From an uncultured Burkholderiaceae bacterium (GTDB taxonomy: Bacteria > Pseudomonadota > Gammaproteobacteria > Burkholderiales > Burkholderiaceae): DNA of 19,386 bases. The translations under genes were made by a program, and so were the position numbers. Every line of letters begins with the position of its first letter. Position 1 is the stretch's first letter. The stretch is taken from the NCBI GenBank assembly GCA_937871985.1, contig CALMPB010000489.1, forward strand, positions 1-19,386, in the 5' to 3' direction. The notes beneath the pieces were generated by a model, which saw only the letters and a list, made by a program, of their open reading frames with translations, was not told the DNA's origin and did not search any database. Positions 7,996-15,520 of the stretch are shown in pieces.

Positions 7996-8709
7996 CTAGG
8001 GATTATGCAACCGCCGCTCCAGCAGCGCCAGGTCTTCGCGCAACTGGCGCAGGGATTCGTCCACGCTGTTCTCGCGTGAGCGGCGTTCTTCGCCGCGCAC
8101 CACCGATTGCAGGGCGAAAGTGGCCAGCATTTGCGCCACCTCTTCCAGCGGCACCTTGCCGCTGGCGCTGAACCACCACGCCGACCAGTTGCACATGCCG
8201 ATAATGGCGAATGCGGCGATTTTCGGATCGACGATGCGGAACTGGCCGGCCTGCATGCCGGCTTCGATCACGGCCTGGAACCGGCTTAACACCAGCCTGC
8301 GCGATGCCTCGGCTTCTTTGCGTATAGCGGGAGAAAGGTTTTCTTCGTTGCGCTCGACGACCCGGAACTGCAATGGGTGGCCCAGGATGAGCCGGGCATG
8401 CTGCAGCACGAGCTGGCGCAGCGCCTCCATGGGGTCGGAATTGGTGTCGTCGACCTGGGCCGCCTGCTTGCCGGCCATGCCGGTTATTTCCGTCGTCAAC
8501 TCGCGCAATATGGCTTCTTTATTACGAAAGTAATAGTAGATGGCGGTGCGCGTGACGCCCATGGCTTCGGCGATGTCGCCCATGCTGGTGCCCTGGAATC
8601 CGCGCTGTATGAACAAGGTGGAGGCGGCTTCCAGGATGGACTCCTGCAGCAGCTCGCGGCGCGAGGACTTGGGGGCGGGAGCGGATTTCTTGGGCGAGGT
8701 CTTGGGCAC
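7996..8709 (-). CDS. TetR-family transcriptional regulator of the aryl-acid operon
   Basis: 237 residues from a GTG start; an in-frame TGA lies four codons upstream of this GTG, so no longer version exists. A basic Lys/Pro/Ser-rich tail (residues 1-18) precedes a classic TetR DNA-binding domain: ILEAASTLFIQRGFQGTSM, then DIAEAMGVTRTAIYYYFRNKE (helix-turn-helix about 42-61). The rest is an all-helical ligand-binding domain with no recognisable sub-family mark. It is divergent from the alpha/beta hydrolase gene across a 246-bp spacer full of TTTGAC/GTCAAA half-sites, so it likely represses the rightward operon and is released by a pathway intermediate, perhaps an aryl-CoA. The family is certain; target and ligand are inferred. 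Confidence 0.94.
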   Translation of the reverse strand: MPKTSPKKSAPAPKSSRRELLQESILEAASTLFIQRGFQGTSMGDIAEAMGVTRTAIYYYFRNKEAILRELTTEITGMAGKQAAQVDDTNSDPMEALRQLVLQHARLILGHPLQFRVVERNEENLSPAIRKEAEASRRLVLSRFQAVIEAGMQAGQFRIVDPKIAAFAIIGMCNWSAWWFSASGKVPLEEVAQMLATFALQSVVRGEERRSRENSVDESLRQLREDLALLERRLHNP

Positions 8710-8838
8710 GATTGTTGTTCAGCTTTCTTGTTGGTTGCGAATGGACACGGTGCATAGAGGCGGCGCGGCAGCCGCTGTTTCCCGGCCAATGATAAGGCAA
8801 GCTGGCGACGACCGCAGACCCGACTGCACTATGCGCCC

Positions 8839-8923
8839 TTTTTGACATGAACGTCAAATTCTGCGTCTTGGTGTAAACACCTAGTTGTCTTTAACGACAA
8901 TAATTTCACACTTATGTCAAAAA
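8839..8923. promoter_or_regulatory. Cluster of TTTGAC/GTCAAA inverted half-sites, candidate TetR operators
   Basis: TTTTTGACAT at 8839-8848 is the exact reverse complement of ATGTCAAAAA at 8914-8923. The left copy also pairs locally with GTCAAA at 8853-8858 (TTTGAC, 6 bp, GTCAAA). A related element, TTGTCTTTAACGACAA at 8885-8900, is a 16-bp palindrome with one mismatched pair. These symmetric elements sit in the TetR/operon spacer, and the rightmost lies between the proposed -35 and -10 hexamers, an ideal repressor position. Sequence symmetry is direct; binding is inferred. Confidence 0.5.
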
Positions 8924-8934
8924 TGCCTTAGAAT
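8905..8934 (+). promoter_or_regulatory. Candidate sigma-70 promoter of the aryl-acid operon
   Basis: TTCACA (8905-8910) and TAGAAT (8929-8934) each match the sigma-70 consensus at five of six bases, with an 18-bp spacer. Transcription would begin near 8941, only about 15 bp before the ATG at 8956, giving a very short leader that still contains the strong AAGGAGG ribosome site (8941-8947). The spacer carries the ATGTCAAAAA element. It is a by-eye match, and the short leader is a reason for caution. Confidence 0.4.
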
Positions 8935-8955
8935 ATAAAAAAGGAGGCAGAAATC

Positions 8956-10242
8956 ATGAGTGAATCGCCGATCAGCAAAGCCGCCGCCACCGGCGCGGCA
9001 AAGCCGCAGGAAGCCACAGCCGGGTTCTTGAACACCGACTGGAATCCGCGCGGGCTGCCGGAAGGCGCCGCCACCAGCAATGTGGTGTTGCGCACGCAGG
9101 ACGGCGCGGCTACGGGCGGCGCGCTGTATCGCCCGGCCACAGCCACCGACACGGTGGTGTGCATCATGCATCCCCGGGAATTCATGGCGTGCCACTACCT
9201 GATTCCGGACATCGTGGAAGCGGGCTATGCGGCCTGGTCGCAATGGCCGCGCTCGGTCGGCAACGACCTTCGCCTGGAACATGAGTTTGCCCTTTACGAT
9301 GTGGCGGCCGGCATGGAGTTCCTGCGCAAGGCCGGCTTCAAGCGCATTGTCCTGCTGGGAAATTCCGGGGGCAGCGGGCTGTACAGCCTGTATGCGCAGC
9401 AAGCCTCGTTGGCGCCCGCCGACCGCATCAAGAAGACACCGGGCGGGCGGGCCACCAAGCTGGATCAACTGGCCATGGTGGAGCCCGACGGCATCGTCTT
9501 CCTGGCGCCGCATCCCGGCCAGGGCGCGTTGCTTATGCAATGCATCGATCCCTCGGTCATCGACGAGTCGGATCCGCTTTCCGTGGATGCCTCGCTGGAT
9601 CCCTTCGATGAAGCGAACGGCTTTGGTGACGCCAAAACGGGGGCGCGCTATGGCGCCGAGTTTGTGCGGCGCTATCGCCAGGGGCAGCACGAGCGCGTGC
9701 AGCGTCTGGACGCCATGGCGCACGCCTTGATCGAACGGCGCATGCAGGCGCGCGGCCGCGCCAAAGAGGGCGGATCGGCCGCCGACCGCCGGCTGGGCGC
9801 CCATACCCCCATCATCCAAGTATGGCGCACCAATGCCGATTTGCGCTGCTACGACCTGTCGCTGGATCCCTCGGATCGCAAGTACGGCACCTTGTGGGGC
9901 GGCGACCCGTTCGCCTCCAACTACGGCTCGGTGGGCTTTGCCCGGCTGTGTTCGCCGGAAAGCTGGCTGTCGACGTGGTCGGGAATCTCTTCCAACGCCC
10001 TGTTGGCCAAATCGGCGCCGGCCATCCGTCAGCCCACGCTGCTGGTGGAATACACCGGCGACCAGGCCTGCTTCCCGTCCATCATCCGCGACATATTCTC
10101 GGCCATCGGTACCGCCGAGAAGCGGCACGAGCGGGTAAGGGGCGATCACCACGGCCGCGCCCTGGCCGCGGGCGAAGAGCCGGGGCGCTACGTGGCGGGC
10201 CGCATTGTGCAGGAATGGCTGCGGCAGCATTTTCCGGGGTAG
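8956..10242 (+). CDS. Large alpha/beta-hydrolase-fold protein of the aryl-acid operon
   Basis: 428 residues, long for this fold. The nucleophile elbow is GNSGGSG (135-141, Ser137) after strand IVLL. The likely acid is Asp369 in LLVEYTGDQACFP, and the likely base is His398 or His399 in GDHHGR. Between nucleophile and acid lies a long polar insertion (about 150-290), presumably a cap domain with the substrate pocket. AAGGAGG at 8941-8947 precedes the ATG by 8 bp, the strongest ribosome site in the window. First gene of the operon under the TetR regulator; the VOC gene follows 59 bp later. The context suggests hydrolysis of a ring-cleavage product, an ester or a CoA thioester. I do not recognise a characterised relative. 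Fold is sure, reaction unknown. Confidence 0.85.
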   Translation: MSESPISKAAATGAAKPQEATAGFLNTDWNPRGLPEGAATSNVVLRTQDGAATGGALYRPATATDTVVCIMHPREFMACHYLIPDIVEAGYAAWSQWPRSVGNDLRLEHEFALYDVAAGMEFLRKAGFKRIVLLGNSGGSGLYSLYAQQASLAPADRIKKTPGGRATKLDQLAMVEPDGIVFLAPHPGQGALLMQCIDPSVIDESDPLSVDASLDPFDEANGFGDAKTGARYGAEFVRRYRQGQHERVQRLDAMAHALIERRMQARGRAKEGGSAADRRLGAHTPIIQVWRTNADLRCYDLSLDPSDRKYGTLWGGDPFASNYGSVGFARLCSPESWLSTWSGISSNALLAKSAPAIRQPTLLVEYTGDQACFPSIIRDIFSAIGTAEKRHERVRGDHHGRALAAGEEPGRYVAGRIVQEWLRQHFPG

Positions 10243-10301
10243 CCGATCCGGGCGCCCGGCGTGCCTGGGCTTTCCATTTTCATGTTTTCAAGGAACGAAT
10301 C

Positions 10302-11171
10302 ATGTCATCTGCTTCGACGAGCAGCCTGGTGTTGAAAGGGGTAGACCACACGGCCCGCCCCACCTGGAGGCTGCGCGAAACCATTACGTTTTATCGCGAC
10401 GTGCTTGGCTTGCCGCTGATCCACACGATTTCCGCGCGAGGCTGGGGGCCGGCCACGCACCCGGACTTCCTGCATTTCTTTTTCGACAGCGGCAAGGGCA
10501 GCACCATTGCGTTTTTCTACTACCTGGGCTCGTCGGAACCCGCCGGCTTGGGCCGCGAAAAGCACGCCAAGCCTTGGCCGGAGGATCATGTGTTCGACGC
10601 CACCCATACTGCCTGGCAGGTGGATACCGAAGAAGAGCTCAAGGCCTGGAAGGCGCGCCTGGAGGAAAAGGGGGTGGAGGTTTCCGTCGAGACCCGCCAC
10701 GAGATCATCGAATCCATTTACTTTCGAGATCCCAACGGCTATTTCGTGGAGATCACGCGCAAGCTGCGTCCGCTGCAGGAGCGTGATTCGACCGACGCGG
10801 AACTGACGCTGCAGGCGGCCATGGAGCTGGAGGACGAGGCTGCCCGCGGGGTGCAGGATATCGGCTCTATCGACGATGTCTGGAGCCGCAAGTCCAGGTT
10901 GCTGTTGTCCGACGCAAGCCCGAGTGTCGCGCGGGTGCTGGTTTTGAAAGTGCCCGAGTTCGAGTCCTTGATCGAAGCCGCCCGCCGGTCGCCACAATGC
11001 AAGGTGGACGACGGCCTGGAGGACTATGCGGTGATCGAGTCGCAGTCCCCCATGGAGTTCAGCCGCAAGGAGCTGGGCGTGAAGCCCGCCGTCTGGTACG
11101 GGCTGTTCACAGGCGGCCTGCAAGGGCGCATCACGGTGTTCGACCGCGACCGCGTTCGCATAGAGCCCTGA
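10302..11171 (+). CDS. VOC-superfamily (glyoxalase/extradiol dioxygenase-fold) protein with an unassigned C-terminal region
   Basis: 289 residues. The first half is a vicinal-oxygen-chelate domain: VDHTARPTWRLRETITFYRDVLGLPL opens the first beta-alpha-beta unit (key residue His16), ATHTAWQVDT the second (His102), and YFRDPNGYFVEI supplies Glu150. This His-His-Glu set is the metal triad expected of type I extradiol dioxygenases and related lyases. Residues 160-289 have no VOC motif and include ESQSPMEFSRKELG and VWYGLFTGGLQGRI; I do not recognise them. ATG 10302 has AAGGA at 10290-10294, 7 bp upstream. Lying between a hydrolase and an aryl acid ligase, it may be a ring-cleaving dioxygenase or act on an aryl-CoA. 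Fold: confident. Reaction: inference only. Confidence 0.83.
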   Translation: MSSASTSSLVLKGVDHTARPTWRLRETITFYRDVLGLPLIHTISARGWGPATHPDFLHFFFDSGKGSTIAFFYYLGSSEPAGLGREKHAKPWPEDHVFDATHTAWQVDTEEELKAWKARLEEKGVEVSVETRHEIIESIYFRDPNGYFVEITRKLRPLQERDSTDAELTLQAAMELEDEAARGVQDIGSIDDVWSRKSRLLLSDASPSVARVLVLKVPEFESLIEAARRSPQCKVDDGLEDYAVIESQSPMEFSRKELGVKPAVWYGLFTGGLQGRITVFDRDRVRIEP

Positions 11172-11206
11172 GAAACAGAATACGTGGCGGCACAAAGGAG
11201 AGACAA

Positions 11207-12892
11207 GTGAAAGACATATTGAACCCCCTGGAAGGGGTCGTGTACCAGACCGAGGAAAGGGCGCGGGCCTATCTGGACAGCGGAGCCTGGGTCGACGACA
11301 CGGTGGGTGGGGCCTTGCGCAAGTCGGCCACGCGCCATCCGGACAGGCCGGCCTATATTACCGATGAAGGCACGCTTACCTACCGGAAATTGGACGAGCA
11401 AAGCGATTGCCTGGCGGCGGCGCTGCTGGATCTTGGCCTGAACCCAGGCGATCGCGCCATCTTCCAGATGGGAACCACGTTGCAAACCGCCTTGGCCGTG
11501 CTGGCCTGCTACAAGGCGGGCGTGGTGCCGGTGTGCGCGGTGCCGCAGTATCGCGAAATGGAAATCGGCAAGCTGATGCAGATGTCGCAGGCCACAGCAT
11601 ATTTCGTGCAAGCCGACTTCAGCAGCTTCGACCTGGTGGAATTTGCGCAAAAGATGATGGACAAGAACGCGCATGTCCGTCACCTGGTGGTGGCGCGTGG
11701 CTCGCCGGCGATGCCGGGCCATGGGCTGCAGGCTTTGCTTGCGCGGCACACGCCGGAAAGCGCGCGGGAGCGTTTGAAGGACGTGCCCGTCGGGCCGCGC
11801 GACGTGCTGGCCTTCCAGCTTTCGGGCGGCTCTACCGGCCTGCCGAAAATCATTCCGCGTTTCCATGGCGAGTACCTGGGCCACAGCGCCGGCTGGGCCA
11901 GGCGGTACGCCATCGACGAATCGTCCCGCGTCATCTGGTCGCTGCCGCTGATGCACAATGCCGGGCAGGTGTACGGCATGATGCCCATGGTGCTGCTGGG
12001 CGTCACGACGGTGCTGATGCCCAAGGTGGATATCCAGCGCATGCTGGAACTGATCCAGGAACACCGCGTTACGCACGGCCTGTCGATAGGCCCTATCGCC
12101 CCGCAATTGATCGCGTTCCAGGACATCCGCAAGTACGACCTGTCGTCGCTGAAACTGTTCGCCACCATGAGCCGATCCGACACCCTGGAGGAGCATCTGG
12201 GCGTGCCCTGCTCCAATCTGTACGGCATCACGGAAGGCCTGCTGCTGGGCTCGCAGGCGGGCGAGCCGGCGTTCGTGCGGCATTACACCCAGGGAACCAG
12301 CGGCTGCCCCGACGACGAGATCACCATACGCGAACCGGGCACGGACCGCATTCTTCCTCCCGGTTCGACGGGCGAGATGTGCTTCCGGGGGCCTTCCAGC
12401 CTGCTGGGCTATTACGGTGATCCCGCGGCCACGCGAGAGGCGTTGACCGACGACGGCTTCGTGCGCAGCGGAGACCTGGTCACCGAGCACCGCCTGGACG
12501 GCCGTTCCTGGTACGCCTTCGAGGGCCGGCTGCGCGACAACATCAATCGCGGCGGAGAAAAAATCGGCTGCGAGGAAGTGGAGGGCTGCATCAGCCATCA
12601 CCCCGCCATCGCCGACACCAAGCTGGTGGCGATGCCCGACCCCGTCTATGGCGAGCGCGCATGCGCCTACATCATCGTGCGGCCGGGGCATACGGCGCCC
12701 ACCATTCCCGAGATGATCGCCTTCCTGACGGAAATGGGCCTGGCTAAGTTCAAGTGCCCCGAGCGCATCGAGGTGGTCGACGAGTTCCCCACGACCCGGG
12801 TGGGCAAGGTGGACAAGGTGGCCTTGCGCAAGATGGTGGCCGAGCGGCTGGCTGAAGAAGGCGCGCAGGCAGGGCAAGGGGCCAAGCCATGA
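11207..12892 (+). CDS. Aryl acid adenylating enzyme (EntE/DhbE-like AMP-dependent aryl-CoA/AMP ligase)
   Basis: 561 residues from a GTG start, with AAAGGAG at 11194-11200, 6 bp upstream. All core ANL-superfamily motifs are present: phosphate loop SGGSTGLPK (206-214), YGITEG (339-344), SGDL with Asp423, GRLRDNINRGGEKI (440-453), and the A10 catalytic Lys534 in GKVDK. Overall it resembles 2,3-dihydroxybenzoate- and salicylate-AMP ligases (for example PDDE, INRGGEKI, FKCPERIEVVDEFP). His250-Asn251 match the HN pair whose Asn contacts the ortho-hydroxyl in DhbE/EntE. The residue matching the Ser that contacts the 3-hydroxyl is Tyr256. In a catabolic operon it should activate the imported aromatic acid to its CoA thioester. 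The stop overlaps the next start (ATGA). Confidence 0.92.
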   Translation: MKDILNPLEGVVYQTEERARAYLDSGAWVDDTVGGALRKSATRHPDRPAYITDEGTLTYRKLDEQSDCLAAALLDLGLNPGDRAIFQMGTTLQTALAVLACYKAGVVPVCAVPQYREMEIGKLMQMSQATAYFVQADFSSFDLVEFAQKMMDKNAHVRHLVVARGSPAMPGHGLQALLARHTPESARERLKDVPVGPRDVLAFQLSGGSTGLPKIIPRFHGEYLGHSAGWARRYAIDESSRVIWSLPLMHNAGQVYGMMPMVLLGVTTVLMPKVDIQRMLELIQEHRVTHGLSIGPIAPQLIAFQDIRKYDLSSLKLFATMSRSDTLEEHLGVPCSNLYGITEGLLLGSQAGEPAFVRHYTQGTSGCPDDEITIREPGTDRILPPGSTGEMCFRGPSSLLGYYGDPAATREALTDDGFVRSGDLVTEHRLDGRSWYAFEGRLRDNINRGGEKIGCEEVEGCISHHPAIADTKLVAMPDPVYGERACAYIIVRPGHTAPTIPEMIAFLTEMGLAKFKCPERIEVVDEFPTTRVGKVDKVALRKMVAERLAEEGAQAGQGAKP

Positions 12893-13371
12893 TGGTCAGC
12901 ACAGAGTACGTGATAGGCACGCAGCCTTTCACCATACGCCGGACCGTCAAGTGGGGCGATTGCGACCCCGCCGGCGTGGTCTACACCGTGGTGTTCGGCG
13001 AGTACGTGATCTCGGCGGCCGAACTGTTCTACCGGCATCTGTTCGGCGAAGGGCCGCAGCATGCCAAGGACAGGCACGGCTTTGGAACGCCCACGCGGGG
13101 CCTGACCTTCGACTTCCAGCGTTCGCTGCGCCCGGACGAGCAGTTCGACGTGGAGGTTACGGTGGGTGAGATCCGCTCGCGCACCTACACCCTGGTCATG
13201 CATGGGCGCACTTTGACCGGCGAAACGGTATTCATCGCGCGGCTCACGCCTATTTGCGTGGCGCGCGGAGAGCGCCGCGCCATCGATATGCCGTCCGTCC
13301 TGCGCGAGGCGCTGCAGGCGTATCAATCCGGCCAGGCGGCGGACCAAGAGCTTCACCCGAAGCAAAGCTAG
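12889..13371 (+). CDS. 4-hydroxybenzoyl-CoA thioesterase-family (hotdog-fold) acyl-CoA thioesterase
   Basis: 160 residues, single hotdog domain. WGDCDPAGVVY (residues 22-32) matches the 4-hydroxybenzoyl-CoA thioesterase signature, in which the second Asp (here Asp26) is the catalytic residue. It would hydrolyse an aromatic CoA thioester to the free acid. The start ATG overlaps the ligase stop by 4 bp (ATGA), which implies translational coupling; a second ATG at 12892 would make it one residue shorter. A ligase, a CoA-type hydroxylase and this thioesterase in one operon suggest activation, hydroxylation, then release, as described for salicylate to gentisate via salicylyl-CoA and gentisyl-CoA. 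Family is confident; substrate is inferred from context. Confidence 0.9.
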   Translation: MMVSTEYVIGTQPFTIRRTVKWGDCDPAGVVYTVVFGEYVISAAELFYRHLFGEGPQHAKDRHGFGTPTRGLTFDFQRSLRPDEQFDVEVTVGEIRSRTYTLVMHGRTLTGETVFIARLTPICVARGERRAIDMPSVLREALQAYQSGQAADQELHPKQS

Positions 13372-13428
13372 CAAGCATCACCCATAAACATCATCAAAAA
13401 GCATTACTCAAAAAACAGGAGACTAATC

Positions 13429-14604
13429 ATGTCGATGAAATTGAAAATCGCATTGGGGCTGGCATCCTTGCTGTGCGCCGCTCAGGCCGGCGCGGTGCAA
13501 CCCGTCAAGCTGGGGTTCATTGCGGCGCAAAGCGGCCCGCTGGGCGTATTGGGGGCCGAGCAGAAGCGCGGCCTGGACCTGGCGCTGGAAGCGCTGGGCG
13601 GCAAGCTGGGCGGCCACCCTGTGGAGCTGTTCAGCGCCGATTCGCGCGGGGTGCCGGGCACGGCGGTGCAAGAGGCCTCGAAGCTGATCGAAAAGGACGG
13701 GGTCGACGTCATCACCGGCGCCACGGCCTCGAACGAGATCCTGGCCATGGTCAAGCCCATTTCCAAGGCCGGGCTGACCCTGGTGGGGTCGAATGGCGGG
13801 CCGTCGCCGCTGGCCGGCAAAGAGTGCAATCCGGGCTATTACAGCGTGGCTTTCCAGAACGACCAATGGAGTGAGGGCATGGGCACCTATATGTCGGCCC
13901 ACGGCGTCAAGCGCGCCTACTTCATCGGCATGGATTACCAGGCGGGCTGGGACCACGTGGGCGGCGCGCAGCGCAGCTTCAAGGGCGAAACCATCGCCAA
14001 GGTCTTCACGCCGCAGGCGCAGCTCGATTTCTCGGCCGAGCTGGCGCAGATACGGGCCGCGAAGCCGGACGGCGTGTTTGCGTTCTATCCGGGCGGCGCG
14101 GCCATTGCGTTCGTGAAGCAGTATGCCCAGGCTGGTCTTTCCAAGACGATTCCGCTGTATTCGAACGCCGGCCTGGTCGATACGCTGTTCCTTCCCTCTT
14201 TCGGCGACAACGCGGTGGGCGTGGTGATTTCCAGCCACTACAGCGCCGACCTGGACAACGCGGCGAACAAGAAGTTCGTGGCCGCCTTCCGGGATAAATA
14301 CAAGCGCGATCCTTCCAGCTATGCCGCCTCGCAATACGATGCCGTGATGCTCATCGACCATGCTTTGCGCGAGATCGGCGGCGACAAGGTCGACAAGGCC
14401 AAGCTGCGCGCCGCGCTCGAGACCACGAAGTTCGACAGCGTGCGTGGGGCATTCAAGTTCAACGTCAACCACATGCCCATCCAGAACATCTATGTGCAGC
14501 GCGTCGAGCGCGACAAGAACGGTGAGCTGGCTTTGCGCCTGCTGGGCGTGGCTCAGGAAAACGCCACCGACCGCTATGCGCAAGACTGCGTAATGAAGAA
14601 GTAG
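13429..14604 (+). CDS. ABC transporter periplasmic substrate-binding protein (branched-chain amino acid/LivJ type)
   Basis: 391 residues. A signal peptide is evident: MSMKLK, hydrophobic IALGLASLLCA, and likely cleavage after AGA near residue 23. The mature protein starts VQPVKLGFIAAQSGPLGVLG, the usual opening of the Peripla_BP_6 (LivJ-like) fold, followed by QKRGLDLALEALGG and a full two-lobe length. AGGAG at 13417-13421 lies 7 bp before the ATG. A 57-bp A-rich gap separates it from the thioesterase, the largest gap in this stretch except the two that flank the VOC gene. Many members in soil betaproteobacteria bind aromatic acids instead of amino acids, and the ligase and hydroxylase neighbours favour an aromatic ligand here. 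The ligand itself cannot be read. Confidence 0.94.
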   Translation: MSMKLKIALGLASLLCAAQAGAVQPVKLGFIAAQSGPLGVLGAEQKRGLDLALEALGGKLGGHPVELFSADSRGVPGTAVQEASKLIEKDGVDVITGATASNEILAMVKPISKAGLTLVGSNGGPSPLAGKECNPGYYSVAFQNDQWSEGMGTYMSAHGVKRAYFIGMDYQAGWDHVGGAQRSFKGETIAKVFTPQAQLDFSAELAQIRAAKPDGVFAFYPGGAAIAFVKQYAQAGLSKTIPLYSNAGLVDTLFLPSFGDNAVGVVISSHYSADLDNAANKKFVAAFRDKYKRDPSSYAASQYDAVMLIDHALREIGGDKVDKAKLRAALETTKFDSVRGAFKFNVNHMPIQNIYVQRVERDKNGELALRLLGVAQENATDRYAQDCVMKK

Positions 14605-14620
14605 CAACAGGCCCAAGCTC

Positions 14621-15520
14621 ATGACACTGTCGAACTTATTCGAGCAGGTCTTCAACGGCCTGCAATACGGGATGCTGCTTTTCCTGATGGCCATGGGCGT
14701 GACCCTGATTTTCGGGGTCATGCGGCTGGTCAACCTTGCCCATGGCTCCATGTTCATGGTGGGCGGCTATCTGGCCAGCTCGGGACTGCAGGCTTCGGGA
14801 TCCGTGTGGGTGGCCATCGCATGCGCGCTGGTGGGTTCGGCGGTGCTGGGCGCCGTGCTTGAAATCCTGGTGATACGGCCGCTGTACCAGCGCGGCCATC
14901 TTGATCAGCTGCTGGCCACGTTCGGCGTCACGCTGACGCTCAACGAGCTGGTGGTGGTCATATGGGGGCGCGAACCTGTATTCATGCCGGTTCCCGCCTT
15001 CCTTACCGGCCAGGTATCGATACTGGGCGTGCCGTATCCGGTTTATCGGCTGGTCATTACCGGGGTGGCCGTGCTTACCGGGCTTATCCTGATGTGGCTG
15101 GTCTCGCGCACGCGCTTCGGCATGCTGGTGCGGGCCGGTGCCGACAACCGCACGATGGTTGCCGGGTTGGGGGTGAACGTGGTGCTGCTGTATACGCTGG
15201 TGTTCAGCCTGGCCGCCGTGCTGGCGGGCCTGGCGGGAATGATGTCGGGGCCGCTTATTTCCATGCAGCCGGCCGTCGGCGATCCCATTCTCATTCTTAC
15301 CTTGTCGGTGGTTTGCATCGGCGGTTTCGGTTCGGTGCGCGGCGCGCTGGTGGCTTCGCTGCTGATCGGCCTGCTCGACACCTTTGGGCGGATATTCGCG
15401 CCCCAGTGGTTCGGCGCAATGGGCAATACCCTGGCCAATATGCTGGTTTACATCATCATGGCGCTGGTGCTGTTCTTCAAGCCCGCCGGCCTGTTCACGC
15501 TGACGGGGAAAAAAGCATGA
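14621..15520 (+). CDS. Branched-chain amino acid-type ABC transporter permease (LivH family)
   Basis: 299 residues, strongly hydrophobic, with about eight membrane segments. It begins MTLSNLFEQVFNGLQYGML and continues LFLMAMGVTLIFGVMRLVNLAHG, the standard LivH opening. The cytosolic coupling region lies around SRTRFGMLVRAGADNRTMVAGLGV, and the C-terminal part contains VVCIGGFGSVRGALVASLLIGLLDTFG. It forms half of the inner-membrane channel with the next gene product. The ribosome site is weak (AGG at 14609-14611, 9 bp upstream), and the gap to the binding-protein stop is 16 bp, so coupled translation is likely. The last bases overlap the next start (ATGA). Confidence 0.95.
   Translation: MTLSNLFEQVFNGLQYGMLLFLMAMGVTLIFGVMRLVNLAHGSMFMVGGYLASSGLQASGSVWVAIACALVGSAVLGAVLEILVIRPLYQRGHLDQLLATFGVTLTLNELVVVIWGREPVFMPVPAFLTGQVSILGVPYPVYRLVITGVAVLTGLILMWLVSRTRFGMLVRAGADNRTMVAGLGVNVVLLYTLVFSLAAVLAGLAGMMSGPLISMQPAVGDPILILTLSVVCIGGFGSVRGALVASLLIGLLDTFGRIFAPQWFGAMGNTLANMLVYIIMALVLFFKPAGLFTLTGKKA

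Noticed and set aside
8917..10230. 437-residue open frame antisense to the alpha/beta hydrolase gene
   Set aside because: High-GC genes often leave long open antisense frames. This one has no recognisable domain, while the sense frame has a clear hydrolase fold and strong ribosome site.
9822..10301. Upstream extension of the VOC protein reading into the hydrolase gene
   Set aside because: The extension overlaps the hydrolase C-terminus in another frame, and ATG 10302 has its own AAGGA site.
11024..12877. 617-residue open frame antisense to the aryl acid ligase gene
   Set aside because: The sense strand carries all ANL motifs. The antisense product is His/Arg/Gln-rich low-complexity sequence typical of a shadow frame.
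13372..13428. Gap between the thioesterase and the binding-protein gene as an internal promoter or regulatory RNA
   Set aside because: The gap is only 57 bp and A-rich. I see no convincing -35/-10 pair or stable hairpin beyond the ribosome site.
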